A stretch of DNA of 15,472 nucleotides from an uncultured Oscillospiraceae bacterium (GCA_900546735.1 URDW01000034.1:1-15472); one strand, 5' to 3'. Counted from the first letter of the stretch, positions 1-7,621 are shown. Notes: generated by a model from the letters alone, not told the origin. Program-made: numbers and translations.

Positions 1-48
1 CGAGATCGCTCAGTGTCTCGTGGGCTCGGAGATGTGTATAAGAGACAG
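1..48 (+). other. Illumina P7/Nextera adapter left in the assembly
   Basis: Bases 1-6 (CGAGAT) are the 3' end of the Illumina P7 primer. Bases 7-14 (CGCTCAGT) fit an 8-base i7 index and match my recollection of Nextera index N724 in adapter orientation. Bases 15-48 are the Nextera read-2 transposase adapter, starting GTCTCGTGGGCTCGG and ending with the 19-base mosaic end AGATGTGTATAAGAGACAG (30-48). Genomic sequence therefore begins at about base 49. This is a library artefact and not a biological transposon end, although the mosaic end is a Tn5 derivative. Confidence 0.98.
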
Positions 49-491
49 ATCTGATCAAGCAGCTGCGGCCCGGCATGGAACGAAAAGCCAATGTGCTTTA
101 AAACGCCTCTTTCCTTTTGCTCGGCGGCAAAATCCCAAAGGTGGAATTTCTCGTACTTTTTATAATTGTTTTCCATAATGGCGTGCAAAAGGTAGTAGTC
201 AAAATAACCGGCGCCGGTGCGCTCCAGACTGGTGGCAAGCTGTTTTCTGGCCGCTTTCTCACTGGGCGCCACCGCCGCATTTACTTTTGTAGCCAGCGTG
301 AATGCCGAACGGTCGTAACGGCTGACAAGCGCCTTCTTGGCGGCCGCCTCCGATCCAAGGTAAACGTATGCCGTGTCAAAGTAAGTAAAGCCGGCGTCAA
401 GAAACGCATCTACCATCTTTTTCGTCTGTTCAATGTCTGTAAACGGTCCTTTTTTCGGCAGACGCATTAAACCAAAGCCCAGTTTTTTCAT
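49..491 (-). CDS. Aldo/keto reductase, N-terminal part only (truncated by contig end)
   Basis: About 147 residues are readable from the ATG at 491 before the frame runs into the adapter. The start is supported by a GGGGGA ribosome site and an upstream promoter. The aldo/keto reductase signature is clear. GFTYFDTAYVY carries the catalytic Asp and Tyr, LATKV the catalytic Lys, FDYYLLHA the catalytic His, and KHIGFSFH follows as the next barrel strand. The wording of these motifs fits the COG1453-type bacterial reductases of about 380 residues, which usually have a C-terminal ferredoxin-like Fe-S domain; that part is not in the window. It would be a cytoplasmic NAD(P)H-dependent carbonyl reductase with unknown substrate. 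It is divergent from the fucose operon, so a role in reducing the lactaldehyde made there is possible but only guilt by neighbourhood. Confidence 0.88.
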
Positions 492-531
492 AACGTATCC
501 CCCATCATTAAAATATCCATTCACCTTTTTT

Positions 532-559
532 ATTATAGCATACTTTTACGTTTTGAAAA
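532..559 (-). promoter_or_regulatory. Promoter of the aldo/keto reductase
   Basis: On the minus strand, -35 TTTTCA (554-559) and -10 TATAAT (532-537) are separated by 16 bp. TGC directly precedes the -10, giving an extended -10. Transcription would start near 525, about 35 nt upstream of the ATG at 491. Confidence 0.6.
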
Positions 560-581
560 GAGAGCAAAACGCAGTTTTATA

Positions 582-650
582 GCATAATCCTATGCAAATA
601 CACGCCAAAAATTAAGATTGTCCTATTTTATTATGAGAATTTCTATAGGA
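582..650. promoter_or_regulatory. Candidate operator region between the divergent genes
   Basis: The AT-rich 492-718 spacer contains TCCTAT at 588-593 and again at 621-626, 33 bp apart (about three helical turns). The inverted copy ATAGGA lies at 645-650. The first copy sits in a perfect inverted repeat, GCATA-ATCC-TATGC (582-595). The third overlaps the place where the fuc promoter -35 should be. This looks like binding sites for a transcription factor controlling one or both genes; the factor is not in the window. Confidence 0.35.
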
Positions 651-674
651 AAATTCTATTGAACATATTATAAT
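646..674 (+). promoter_or_regulatory. Probable fucose operon promoter with poor -35
   Basis: A perfect -10 TATAAT lies at 669-674. At 17-bp spacing the -35 position (646-651) reads TAGGAA, a poor match, and it overlaps the ATAGGA motif. The start would be near 681, giving a leader of about 38 nt before fucA. A weak -35 on a good -10 is what an activator-dependent sugar operon would show. Confidence 0.45.
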
Positions 675-718
675 TAAAGATGGGAAGACCCTATCTATTT
701 TTAGAAAGAAGGCGAACT

Positions 719-1429
719 ATGTCTGATATACAGGCAATCAAAGACCAGATCTGCGATGTGTGCCACAAGATGTGGCAGCTCGGCTGGGTAGCAGCGAACG
801 ACGGCAACGTCAGCGCCAGGCTGGACGACGGCCGGATCATCGCGACGCCGACCGGCATCAGCAAATCTTTTATCACACCCGAAAAACTGATTTTACTTGA
901 CGCAGCCGGCAATGTGCTGGAGGCGGCAGAGGGCTACCGCCCCTCGAGCGAAATCAAAATGCACCTGCGCTGTTATGATAAGCGCGACGACGTGATGAGC
1001 GTGATCCACGCGCATCCGCCGGGCGCCACCGGCTTTGCCGTTGCCCACAAGGCGATGGACATGTATAACATGATCGAAGACGTGACCGTGATCGGCTCTG
1101 TACCGCTGACGCCCTACGGCACACCCTCTACGACCGAAGTGCCGGACGCGATCGAGCCGTACCTGCAGGAGCATGACGTGATGCTGCTTGAAAACCACGG
1201 CGCACTGGCCGTTGGCAGCGACGTGATCACAGCGTTTTACAGAATGGAAAGTCTGGAACTGTGGGCCAAGATCACGATCAACGCCGTGATCCTGGGCGGC
1301 AGCCATGACATCAGCCGTGAAAACATTCAAAAGCTGATCGACCTGCGCGGTTACTACCGTGTGACCGGACGTCACCCCGGCTACCAGGTCTATAACCCAG
1401 ACGACGAAACCCTGCACAAGCCTGACTGA
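719..1429 (+). CDS. fucA: L-fuculose-1-phosphate aldolase (class II aldolase)
   Basis: The 236-residue protein belongs to the class II aldolase/adducin family. It splits L-fuculose 1-phosphate into dihydroxyacetone phosphate and L-lactaldehyde in the cytoplasm, using zinc. Zinc ligands and catalytic residues align with E. coli FucA at a constant offset of five: E78 in SSEIKMH, H97 and H99 in VIHAHPPG, and H160 in LLENHGAL. The phosphate-binding GNVSAR motif is at 29-34. I choose the ATG at 719 over an in-frame ATG at 680, because AGAAGG (707-712) lies 6 bases upstream and family homology begins here. A C-terminal tail of about 20 residues goes beyond the usual 215. First gene of the fuc operon; the next starts 34 bases later. 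A rhamnulose- or ribulose-phosphate enzyme of the same fold is possible, but the fucI neighbour argues for fucose. Confidence 0.92.
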   Translation: MSDIQAIKDQICDVCHKMWQLGWVAANDGNVSARLDDGRIIATPTGISKSFITPEKLILLDAAGNVLEAAEGYRPSSEIKMHLRCYDKRDDVMSVIHAHPPGATGFAVAHKAMDMYNMIEDVTVIGSVPLTPYGTPSTTEVPDAIEPYLQEHDVMLLENHGALAVGSDVITAFYRMESLELWAKITINAVILGGSHDISRENIQKLIDLRGYYRVTGRHPGYQVYNPDDETLHKPD

Positions 1430-1463
1430 GCGGCGGCACGCACAAGCGAAAGGAGCACAACCT

Positions 1464-2879
1464 ATGAAAACCGTTTTGGCGTTTGACTTCGGCGCATCGA
1501 GCGGGCGTGCCATCCGGGGCAGTTATGACGGGAAAAACATTTCCCTGGACGAGATACACCGCTTTGAAAACGTGCCTGTACAGGAAGACGGCGCCCTTTG
1601 CCACGATGTGGAAATGATGCTGCGCGAGATCCGAACCGTCTGCCGAAAATGCGGCAAGACCGACGCGCTGGCTTTTGACACCTGGGGCGTGGATTACGGC
1701 CTTTTAAACGAACGCGGCAAGCTGATCGCCCTGCCCCGCCACTACCGCGGCGTACAAACGCAAGCGGCTTTAGAAAAAGCGGAAGCATCCCTGGGGCGGC
1801 ACACGCTTTACCGCGAGACCGGCTGCCAGGTCATGGGTATCAACACACTGTTCCAATTACTGAGCGACTGCAATGCCGCGCAGGCGGACATACTGCTTTT
1901 TATGCCCGATCTTTTCGGCTATTTTCTGACCGGCGAAAAGGTTTGCGAACGCTCGATCGCCTCCACGTCACAGATGCTGTCACCCGTCTCCAAAACATGG
2001 AGCGCCCCGGTGCTGGAAGCATGCGGCATTCGCACTTCCCTTTTGCCGCCGCTTGTAAACAGCGGCACAGTGCTGGGCAGCTACAAAGGCAGCAAGGTCA
2101 TCAGCGTAGCCGGGCATGACACACAGTGCGCCGTGGCTGCCATGCCCTGTAAAGAAAAGGAAAACGCCGCCTTTTTGTCCTGCGGCACATGGTCGCTGAT
2201 CGGCTGCGAACTGGACGAACCCGTTTTAACGCAGGAAAGCAGCCGCGCCGGCCTTTCCAACGAACTGGGTGCGAATGAAAAGATCAACTACCTAAAAAAC
2301 ATCAGCGGTCTTTGGCTGATCCAGGAGGTTCGGCGCGACTTTGCCGCACAAGGGCGGAAATACACCTACAACGACCTGGAGCAGATGGCGCGTGCCAGCA
2401 CACCGTTTGCCTGCTTCATTGACCCGGACGACCCTGCCCTGTCGCGCCCGGGCGGCCTGGCCGGCAAAATCTGTGCATACTGTGAAGCAACGCACCAGCC
2501 CGTGCCGGAAACGGACGGCGCCGTTTTGCGCTGCATTTACGAAAGCCTTGCCCTGAAATACCGCTTTGCGCTGGAACAGATCGCAGACTGCACCGGCAAA
2601 AGCTTTGACGTGCTTTACATGCTCGGCGGCGGTACGAAAGACAAGTTTCTGTGCAGCCTGAGCGCCGACAGCCTGAACCTGCCCGTTCTGGCCGGACCGG
2701 CCGAGGCAACGGCGCTCGGCAACATTCTGCTGCAGCTGTACACGCTCGGTGAATTTCAGAATATGCAGCAGGCACGGCAATTCCTGGCCGAAAGCCAGTC
2801 CACAACACCCTATTCCCCACACCACAGTACGCAGTGGGACGACGCATACGAACGATTCAAAAACATCACACATACATAA
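1464..2879 (+). CDS. rhaB: FGGY carbohydrate kinase, rhamnulokinase type, probably acting as L-fuculokinase
   Basis: The 471-residue protein is a two-domain FGGY sugar kinase. The N-terminal phosphate loop is [11 protein letters not shown] (7-17), followed by [10 protein letters not shown] (72-81). The catalytic base is D219 in [10 protein letters not shown]. The C-terminal ATP domain shows SCGTWSLIG and [10 protein letters not shown]. These motifs, and the alignment I can recall across the whole length, resemble RhaB rather than E. coli FucK. With fucA before it and fucI after it, and no rhamnose isomerase in view, the likely reaction is L-fuculose + ATP to L-fuculose 1-phosphate. RhaB-like kinases are known to stand in for FucK in gut Firmicutes, and could also accept rhamnulose. 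The ribosome site AAAGGAG (1449-1455) precedes the ATG by 8 bases. The stop is 13 bases before fucI. Confidence 0.88.
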   Translation: MKTVLAFDFGASSGRAIRGSYDGKNISLDEIHRFENVPVQEDGALCHDVEMMLREIRTVCRKCGKTDALAFDTWGVDYGLLNERGKLIALPRHYRGVQTQAALEKAEASLGRHTLYRETGCQVMGINTLFQLLSDCNAAQADILLFMPDLFGYFLTGEKVCERSIASTSQMLSPVSKTWSAPVLEACGIRTSLLPPLVNSGTVLGSYKGSKVISVAGHDTQCAVAAMPCKEKENAAFLSCGTWSLIGCELDEPVLTQESSRAGLSNELGANEKINYLKNISGLWLIQEVRRDFAAQGRKYTYNDLEQMARASTPFACFIDPDDPALSRPGGLAGKICAYCEATHQPVPETDGAVLRCIYESLALKYRFALEQIADCTGKSFDVLYMLGGGTKDKFLCSLSADSLNLPVLAGPAEATALGNILLQLYTLGEFQNMQQARQFLAESQSTTPYSPHHSTQWDDAYERFKNITHT

Positions 2880-2892
2880 CAGGAGGAAAAAT

Positions 2893-4677
2893 ATGCTTTA
2901 CCCAAAAATCGGCATACGCCCCGTGATCGACGGCCGCTGGGGCGGCGTACGCGAAAGCCTTGAAAACCAGACGATGGCGCTTGCCAGGTCTGCGGCCGAA
3001 CTGATTGAAAAGAACCTGAAATACCCGGACGGCACACCGCTGCAGTGCGTCATCAGCGACACGACGATCGGCGGCGGTGCGGAGGCTGCCAAATGTGCCG
3101 AACAGTTTTCAAAGGAAAACGTGGTGGCCACGCTGAGCGTTACGCCCTGCTGGTGCTACGGTTCAGAAACGTTTGACATGGACCCAAGCACCCTTAAAGC
3201 CGTTTGGGGCTTCAACGGCACCGAACGTCCCGGCGCCGTTTACCTGGCCGCCGTAATGGCCGCCTATGCACAAAAAGGCCTGCCGGCCTTTTCGATCTAC
3301 GGTCGGGATGTGCAGGATATGAGCGACCATTCCGTGCCCGATGATGTGGCCGAAAAGATTTTGAAATTTGCGCGCTGTGCTGCTGCCGTGGGCTGGATGA
3401 AGAATAAGGCCTACGTCAACGTGGGCGGCGTGGCCATGGGCATTGCCGGCAGCTACTGCAACGCGGACTTTTTCCAGAAATATCTGGGCATCCGTGCAGA
3501 ATGGGTGGACATGTCGGAAATCATCCGCCGCATCACACTGGAGATCTATGACCACGATGAATATGAAAAAGCACTTGCCTGGATCAAAGAGAACTGCAAA
3601 GAAGGCTTTGACCTGAACGAGGGCAAGGACCTGCCCGAAATGATCCGCCGTTCCAAAGTCGTGCCGCCCGACAAAGACTGGGAATTCATTGCCAAAATGA
3701 CGCTCGTTGTGCGCGACATCCTTTACGGCAACAAAAAGCTCGACGAAATGGGCTGGCACGAGGAAGCGCTTGGCAAAAACGCCGTAGCCGGCGGCTTCCA
3801 GGGGCAGCGTCAGTGGACCGACTGGCTGCCGAACGCCGACTTTACGGAAGCGATCATGGCCTCCAGCTTTGACTGGAACGGCCCGAAAGCCCCCACACCG
3901 TTCGCCACGGAAAACGACACCTTAAACGGCACAGCCATGCTGCTGGGCACGCTGGTTTCCTCCACAGCGCCGTGTTTCCATGACGTGCGCACCTACTGGA
4001 GCCCGGAAGCCTGCGAGCGCGTAACGGGCGTACGGCCGGACGGCATTGCACAAAACGGTTTCATCCACCTGATCAACTCCGGCGCGACGGCGCTGGACGG
4101 CACCGGCGCCAGCAGAGCCGCCAACGGCAGCGCCTGCATGAAGCCGTTTTGGGAAATGACGCAGGATGACATAAAAGCCTGCCTGAACGCCACCGACTGG
4201 TGCCGCGCCAACTACGAATACTTCCGCGGCGGCGGCTTCTCCAGCCACTTCCGCTGCAGAGCCGAAATGCCGGTCACGATGCTGCGCGTCAACATTGTTG
4301 AAGGCATCGGCCCGGTACTGCAGATCGCAGAGGGTTACACGGCCGACCTGCCGGACGCCATCCATAACGTGATCGACAAGCGCACCGACCCGAGCTGGCC
4401 GACCACCTGGTTTGTGCCGAACCTCACGGGCCAAGGCGCCTTTAAAGACGTATACTCTGTAATGGCCAACTGGGGCGCCAATCACGGCGTGACCGTCTAC
4501 GGCCATGTGGGTGCTGAGCTGATCACCCTGGCTTCCATGCTGCGCATTCCGGTGAACATGCACAACGTACCGGAGGAAAAGATCTTCCGTCCGCACGCCT
4601 GGGCAGCATTCGGTACCGAGGATACGCAGTCGGCAGACTTCCGCGCCTGCGCCGCCTACGGCCCGCTTTACAAATAA
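2893..4677 (+). CDS. fucI: L-fucose isomerase
   Basis: The 594-residue protein is full length for FucI (E. coli 591) and collinear with it from [11 protein letters not shown] near the N-terminus to YGPLYK at the end. The Mn-binding catalytic residues are present: E340 in [10 protein letters not shown]364 in [12 protein letters not shown] and H531 in WGANHGV, each three positions later than E. coli E337, D361 and H528. Other signatures are [13 protein letters not shown] (86-98) and [10 protein letters not shown] (301-310). It interconverts L-fucose and L-fuculose (and D-arabinose/D-ribulose) in the cytoplasm. The start at 2893 has a perfect AGGAGG (2881-2886) six bases upstream; the frame stays open upstream, but that part overlaps the kinase and is not FucI-like. 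Last gene of the operon, followed directly by a strong terminator. No fucose transporter, mutarotase or lactaldehyde reductase follows. Confidence 0.98.
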   Translation: MLYPKIGIRPVIDGRWGGVRESLENQTMALARSAAELIEKNLKYPDGTPLQCVISDTTIGGGAEAAKCAEQFSKENVVATLSVTPCWCYGSETFDMDPSTLKAVWGFNGTERPGAVYLAAVMAAYAQKGLPAFSIYGRDVQDMSDHSVPDDVAEKILKFARCAAAVGWMKNKAYVNVGGVAMGIAGSYCNADFFQKYLGIRAEWVDMSEIIRRITLEIYDHDEYEKALAWIKENCKEGFDLNEGKDLPEMIRRSKVVPPDKDWEFIAKMTLVVRDILYGNKKLDEMGWHEEALGKNAVAGGFQGQRQWTDWLPNADFTEAIMASSFDWNGPKAPTPFATENDTLNGTAMLLGTLVSSTAPCFHDVRTYWSPEACERVTGVRPDGIAQNGFIHLINSGATALDGTGASRAANGSACMKPFWEMTQDDIKACLNATDWCRANYEYFRGGGFSSHFRCRAEMPVTMLRVNIVEGIGPVLQIAEGYTADLPDAIHNVIDKRTDPSWPTTWFVPNLTGQGAFKDVYSVMANWGANHGVTVYGHVGAELITLASMLRIPVNMHNVPEEKIFRPHAWAAFGTEDTQSADFRACAAYGPLYK

Positions 4678-4692
4678 CATCTCTTCTACCGA

Positions 4693-4723
4693 AAAAATGC
4701 GGCCGTATCCCGGCCGCATTTTT
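4693..4723 (+). terminator. Rho-independent terminator of the fucose operon
   Basis: A 13-bp perfect stem pairs AAAAATGCGGCCG (4693-4705) with CGGCCGCATTTTT (4711-4723) around the 5-nt loop TATCC. It ends in a T run and lies 15 bases after the fucI stop. The A-rich 5' side could let it work in both directions. Confidence 0.95.
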
Positions 4724-4771
4724 ATATATAATAAGAGCCGTACCCGCTCAAGCCAATACGCAATTACAGCT

Positions 4772-4799
4772 TTGCGTATATCTGAGGTTATGCTATAAT
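4772..4799 (+). promoter_or_regulatory. Promoter of the M20 dipeptidase gene
   Basis: -35 TTGCGT (4772-4777), 16-bp spacer, -10 TATAAT (4794-4799) with TGC just before it (extended -10). The start near 4806 gives an unusually long leader of about 122 nt before the ATG at 4928. Confidence 0.7.
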
Positions 4800-4806
4800 A
4801 AATAAA

Positions 4807-4843
4807 TGAAACCCCTGCAAAACGGAAGATCATAGCGGTTTCA
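4807..4843 (+). repeat. Inverted repeat at the start of the dipeptidase leader
   Basis: TGAAACC (4807-4813) is the exact reverse complement of GGTTTCA (4837-4843), separated by 23 bases. It begins almost at the predicted transcript start, so it may form a 5'-end hairpin in the mRNA or be an operator. I do not recognise a riboswitch here. Confidence 0.4.
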
Positions 4844-4927
4844 CAGGATCCAGTATCGTCATATATTGCATAATAGTATAGTACCGACACATCAGGTCAT
4901 ATTAAAACTCTACGGAAGGAACACAAC

Positions 4928-6301
4928 ATGTACAGCACCGCTTTAAATGAAAAAATGAATCAGTTACAACCGCAGATCATTGCCGCCGTACAAGAAGCTG
5001 TGCGCATTCCCAGTGTAAGGGAAAATGCGCAGCCCGGCGCGCCTTACGGAGCCGGCCCGAAAGCTGCCCTGGATCATGCGCTGCAGCTTGCCGAAAGCCT
5101 TGGTTTTAAGACCGGCTGTATGGACGGCCGCGTTGGCTGGGCAGAATACGGCAGCGGCAAAGAAATGGTGGGTGTGCTCGGCCACCTGGACGTGGTGCCG
5201 GCCGGAGAAGGCTGGACGGCTGACCCATTTGGCGCCGAGATCATAGACGGCATTTTATACGGCCGCGGCGTACTGGACGACAAAGGGCCGATCATTGGTG
5301 CGCTGTTTGCGCTAAAAGCCATCCGCGACCTGCAGATCCCTCTGCGCCGGCGCATCCGTGTGCTGTTTGGCACAGACGAGGAAAACGGCAGCAGCTGCAT
5401 GCAGTATTATAATGACCATGGCGGCGAGCAGCCGGCGCTTGGCTTTACACCGGACGCCGACTTTCCGCTGATCTACTGCGAAAAAGGCACGACAAATGCC
5501 ATTTTGGGCGGCAGCGTTACAGACAAAGGCGACATCACCGTGCTGGAAATGCGCGGCGGCACAGCGGCAAACATTGTGACACCCAGCTGCACTTTAAAGG
5601 CAGCAGGCAAACTGCAGGTCACCGAAGCACCCGGCATTTCCGTTCGTTATGAAAACGGCTGCACCACCGTCACTGCCACCGGCAAAGGCGCGCACGGTTC
5701 TACGCCCGAGCTTGGCGAAAACGCCGCCGTCAAACTGCTGCGCGCCGTAGAAAAAAACCGTTTCGGCGGTGATTTTCAGAAAATGGCCGATTTTATTCTG
5801 CAAAAACTGGGGACAGATACATGCGGCCGCGGGCTTGGCATTTTTGACCACGATAGCGAGACCGGCGATACGACCGTTAACCTGGGCATTGTACGGTACG
5901 ACGGTAAAAAAACGGAGCTGACCCTGGACATCCGCCACCCAAAGACAACCGACCCGTCCCATGTAAAAAAGCAGATCCAGCAGGCAGCAGAAGCGTACGG
6001 CCTGCCGGTGCAAAAGCTGTGGCAGGTGCCCATCCTATATGTGCCCAAAACATCCCCGCTTGTAAAAACGCTGTTAAGCGTATACACAAAGCAGACCGGA
6101 GAGCATGCTGAACCGCTGGCGATCGGCGGCGGCACCTATGCCAAATGCTTTAAAAACATGGTTGCCTTTGGACCGGTCTTCCCCGGAGAGAAAGACGTGA
6201 TCCACCAGCCGGATGAACATGTAGAAATCAAAAAACTGATGTGCGCCTGTCAAATCATTGCTGAGGCCATGGCGGCGCTGGCGCAACTCGAAAACATCTG
6301 A
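4928..6301 (+). CDS. pepV: M20 family dipeptidase, PepV-like
   Basis: The 457-residue protein matches the PepV group of M20 zinc metallopeptidases in length and motif order. VLGHLDVVPAGEGW has metal ligand H86 and catalytic D88. YGRGVLDDKGP carries the bridging Asp (D117/D118). FGTDEENGSSCM has catalytic E151 and ligand E152. FTPDADFPLI has the Asp ligand at 176-178, and DVIHQPDEH supplies the last His (H426). The lid domain lies between about 190 and 380. PepV enzymes release amino acids from dipeptides, including Xaa-His and beta-Ala types, in the cytoplasm. No signal peptide is seen. The start at 4928 follows GGAAGGA at a normal distance. It stands as a single gene with its own promoter. 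A related M20 peptidase or deacylase activity cannot be excluded from sequence alone. Confidence 0.9.
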   Translation: MYSTALNEKMNQLQPQIIAAVQEAVRIPSVRENAQPGAPYGAGPKAALDHALQLAESLGFKTGCMDGRVGWAEYGSGKEMVGVLGHLDVVPAGEGWTADPFGAEIIDGILYGRGVLDDKGPIIGALFALKAIRDLQIPLRRRIRVLFGTDEENGSSCMQYYNDHGGEQPALGFTPDADFPLIYCEKGTTNAILGGSVTDKGDITVLEMRGGTAANIVTPSCTLKAAGKLQVTEAPGISVRYENGCTTVTATGKGAHGSTPELGENAAVKLLRAVEKNRFGGDFQKMADFILQKLGTDTCGRGLGIFDHDSETGDTTVNLGIVRYDGKKTELTLDIRHPKTTDPSHVKKQIQQAAEAYGLPVQKLWQVPILYVPKTSPLVKTLLSVYTKQTGEHAEPLAIGGGTYAKCFKNMVAFGPVFPGEKDVIHQPDEHVEIKKLMCACQIIAEAMAALAQLENI

Positions 6302-6317
6302 ACGAAAGACAACGCGC

Positions 6318-6343
6318 CTGTGGTCTATGTAGGCACAGTTTTT
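6318..6343 (+). terminator. Weak possible terminator after the dipeptidase gene
   Basis: CTGTG (6318-6322) pairs with CACAG (6334-6338), followed by five T. The stem is only 5 bp with an 11-nt loop, so efficiency would be low. It is the only terminator-like structure before the next promoter. Confidence 0.3.
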
Positions 6344-6344
6344 A

Positions 6345-6373
6345 TTGCATAAAAATATGCGCCATGTTATAAT
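6345..6373 (+). promoter_or_regulatory. Promoter of the GH18-like lipoprotein gene
   Basis: -35 TTGCAT (6345-6350), 17-bp spacer, perfect -10 TATAAT (6368-6373) with TG two bases before it. The start near 6380 gives a leader of about 38 nt to the ATG at 6418. Confidence 0.75.
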
Positions 6374-6417
6374 GAAACTGCCGCGCAGCGGTAAAATCTG
6401 GAATATGAGAGGGTATT

Positions 6418-7473
6418 ATGAAAAAGCTAAGAAAATGGCTGGCACTTTGTCTGTGTGCAGCTGCTGTGATTGCCGCATTTGCCGGCTGTTCCAAAACCGC
6501 AGAATCCACCCCGGTCGACATCAACGATTTCCGGGTCACCTCTTACATAACAGCCGATTCCATCGCCGACCCGGCTGCGCTTTGTGAAGCGGATTTCGAC
6601 ATTGTTACCGACATCATTTTATTTAGCTGCGCTACATTTGACGAAACGGGCGCTTTACAGGTGCAGACGCAAATGATGGAGACCGCGCTTGAAAACCTGC
6701 AGCCGATCCTGGCCAACCGTGACATTCCGGTTTACCTGAATGTACTTGGCCCGGATCCCGACGGCACGTTTGACGACTGGAACGAACAAATGGCTGCCAA
6801 AGGCGAACTGCACAAGCAGGCTTTTGAAAGCGGCGTGCTGGAAGACAACATTATGAGCGTTGTGAACCAATATAACTTTGACGGCGTTTACTTTGACTAC
6901 GAATTTCCGATCGAACAGGAATACTGGGACGCGTACAATGCCTTTCTGGTCCGCATGAACAACAAACTGGGCGACAAGCTGCTGGGCATTGCCCTGCCCG
7001 ACTGGGACATCAATCTTTCTGACGAAGCCATTGCTGCCGTGGACCGTGTGGAAGCCATGCTCTACGACATTTATGACGATGACGGCCGCCATGCAACTTA
7101 CGAGCTGTGCACCGAGCTTTCCGAAAAATTTGCAAAAGCCGGCATTGACAAAGCCAAGGTGGACTTTGGCCTGCCGTTTTATGCCCGCCCGACCGACAAC
7201 GACGCCTATTGGTATGCCTGGCGTGATTACTGCGACCTGGCAGCCGGCGACGGCGCCTATACCGACGAAGCCATTGGCAAAACTTTTTATTTCAACACGC
7301 CCGATATTGTGACACAAAAGACGAACTATGCCATTGAAAATGGTTTTGGCGGCATGATGGTCTGGAACTATTCCTACGACCTGCCATCTACAGACGACCG
7401 TTCCCTGCTGCGCGCTGTTGGCATAGCCATTACAGATGCGAAAAACGCGCAGGCACAAACCGTATCACAATAA
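6418..7473 (+). CDS. Lipoprotein with glycoside hydrolase family 18-type barrel
   Basis: The 351-residue protein begins with a lipoprotein signal: KKLRKW, a hydrophobic stretch to residue 22, then FAGC with lipidated C24. It should be anchored on the outer face of the membrane. The rest fits a GH18 (chitinase/endo-beta-N-acetylglucosaminidase type) TIM barrel. FDGVYFDYEFP (154-164) corresponds to the DGxDxDxE strand-4 signature and keeps D155, D160 and the acid E162, but has Y158 where the middle Asp is usual. MLYDIYD (214-220), FGLPFYARP (250-258) and GGMMVWNYSYD (311-321) match later barrel strands, with W316 on the last one. Substrate is unknown; chitin, N-glycan cores or peptidoglycan sugars are all possible. 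The ribosome site GAGAGGG (6407-6413) supports the start. It is apparently a single-gene unit. Its stop codon lies in the A run that serves as T-tail of a minus-strand terminator. Confidence 0.8.
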   Translation: MKKLRKWLALCLCAAAVIAAFAGCSKTAESTPVDINDFRVTSYITADSIADPAALCEADFDIVTDIILFSCATFDETGALQVQTQMMETALENLQPILANRDIPVYLNVLGPDPDGTFDDWNEQMAAKGELHKQAFESGVLEDNIMSVVNQYNFDGVYFDYEFPIEQEYWDAYNAFLVRMNNKLGDKLLGIALPDWDINLSDEAIAAVDRVEAMLYDIYDDDGRHATYELCTELSEKFAKAGIDKAKVDFGLPFYARPTDNDAYWYAWRDYCDLAAGDGAYTDEAIGKTFYFNTPDIVTQKTNYAIENGFGGMMVWNYSYDLPSTDDRSLLRAVGIAITDAKNAQAQTVSQ

Positions 7474-7497
7474 AAAAACAGCGTAATAAAACGCTGT
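7472..7497 (-). terminator. Terminator of the small-peptide mRNA
   Basis: Read on the minus strand, ACAGCGT (7491-7497) pairs with ACGCTGT (7478-7484) around a 6-nt loop, then six T (7472-7477). On the plus strand no T run follows, so it acts for the minus-strand transcript. The T run overlaps the TAA of the upstream lipoprotein gene, and the stem shares its last base with the -35 of the antisense RNA promoter. Confidence 0.85.
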
Positions 7498-7525
7498 TGA
7501 CAAATGCAGCTGAACGCTGTACAAT
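7497..7525 (+). promoter_or_regulatory. Strong promoter of the antisense RNA
   Basis: Perfect -35 TTGACA (7497-7502), optimal 17-bp spacer and -10 TACAAT (7520-7525). No open reading frame with a ribosome site follows before the terminator at 7621, so the product is a small RNA. Confidence 0.85.
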
Positions 7526-7530
7526 AAAAA

Positions 7531-7621
7531 CGGATAAGGAGCTTACCTGTAGACGGTCAGCCCCGAGTTTGGCCAAAGATTAGCCGCACCGTGGTGCTAT
7601 TTGGGCGGCTAATCTTTTTTT
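7531..7621 (+). ncRNA. Small antisense RNA, candidate antitoxin of the type I locus
   Basis: The transcript should start at 7531-7533, where CGGATAAGGA begins 5 bases after the -10, and end in the T run at 7615-7621, giving about 90 nt. It contains no convincing coding sequence. It is fully complementary to the 3' half of the minus-strand mRNA, including the stop and last codons of the 24-residue peptide. Its 5' third also copies blocks of that mRNA's leader: CGGATAAGGA, GTAGACGGTCA (leader has GTAGGCGGTCA) and GCCCC. Its GCCCC (7560-7564) could also pair with the GGGGC of the peptide's ribosome site. By analogy with RatA or SR4 it would block translation and/or target the mRNA for RNase III. 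Transcription has not been shown. Confidence 0.72.
7576..7621 (+). terminator. Terminator of the antisense RNA
   Basis: AAGATTAGCCGC (7576-7587) pairs perfectly with GCGGCTAATCTT (7605-7616), followed by T to 7621. The apical part can form a small extra helix, GCACC-GT-GGTGC (7586-7597). The same sequence puts a stable hairpin at the stop codon of the 24-residue peptide in the opposite transcript. Confidence 0.93.

Noticed and set aside
30..48. Tn5-type mosaic end as evidence of a natural transposon
   Set aside because: It is embedded in the full Nextera adapter with index and P7 sequence, so it comes from library preparation.
680..718. Longer fucA starting at ATG 680
   Set aside because: This stretch lies at the predicted transcript start and contains the ribosome site for the ATG at 719; the extra residues are not family-like.
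3922..4890. Long minus-strand frame of 322 codons opposite fucI
   Set aside because: It is a shadow of the high-GC fucI coding strand, rich in Val/Arg/His/Gly with no family motifs, and crosses the fucI terminator.
7531..7621. Riboswitch or attenuator reading of the plus-strand RNA
   Set aside because: No gene follows its terminator on the plus strand; the RNA ends facing a convergent gene, so an antisense role fits better.
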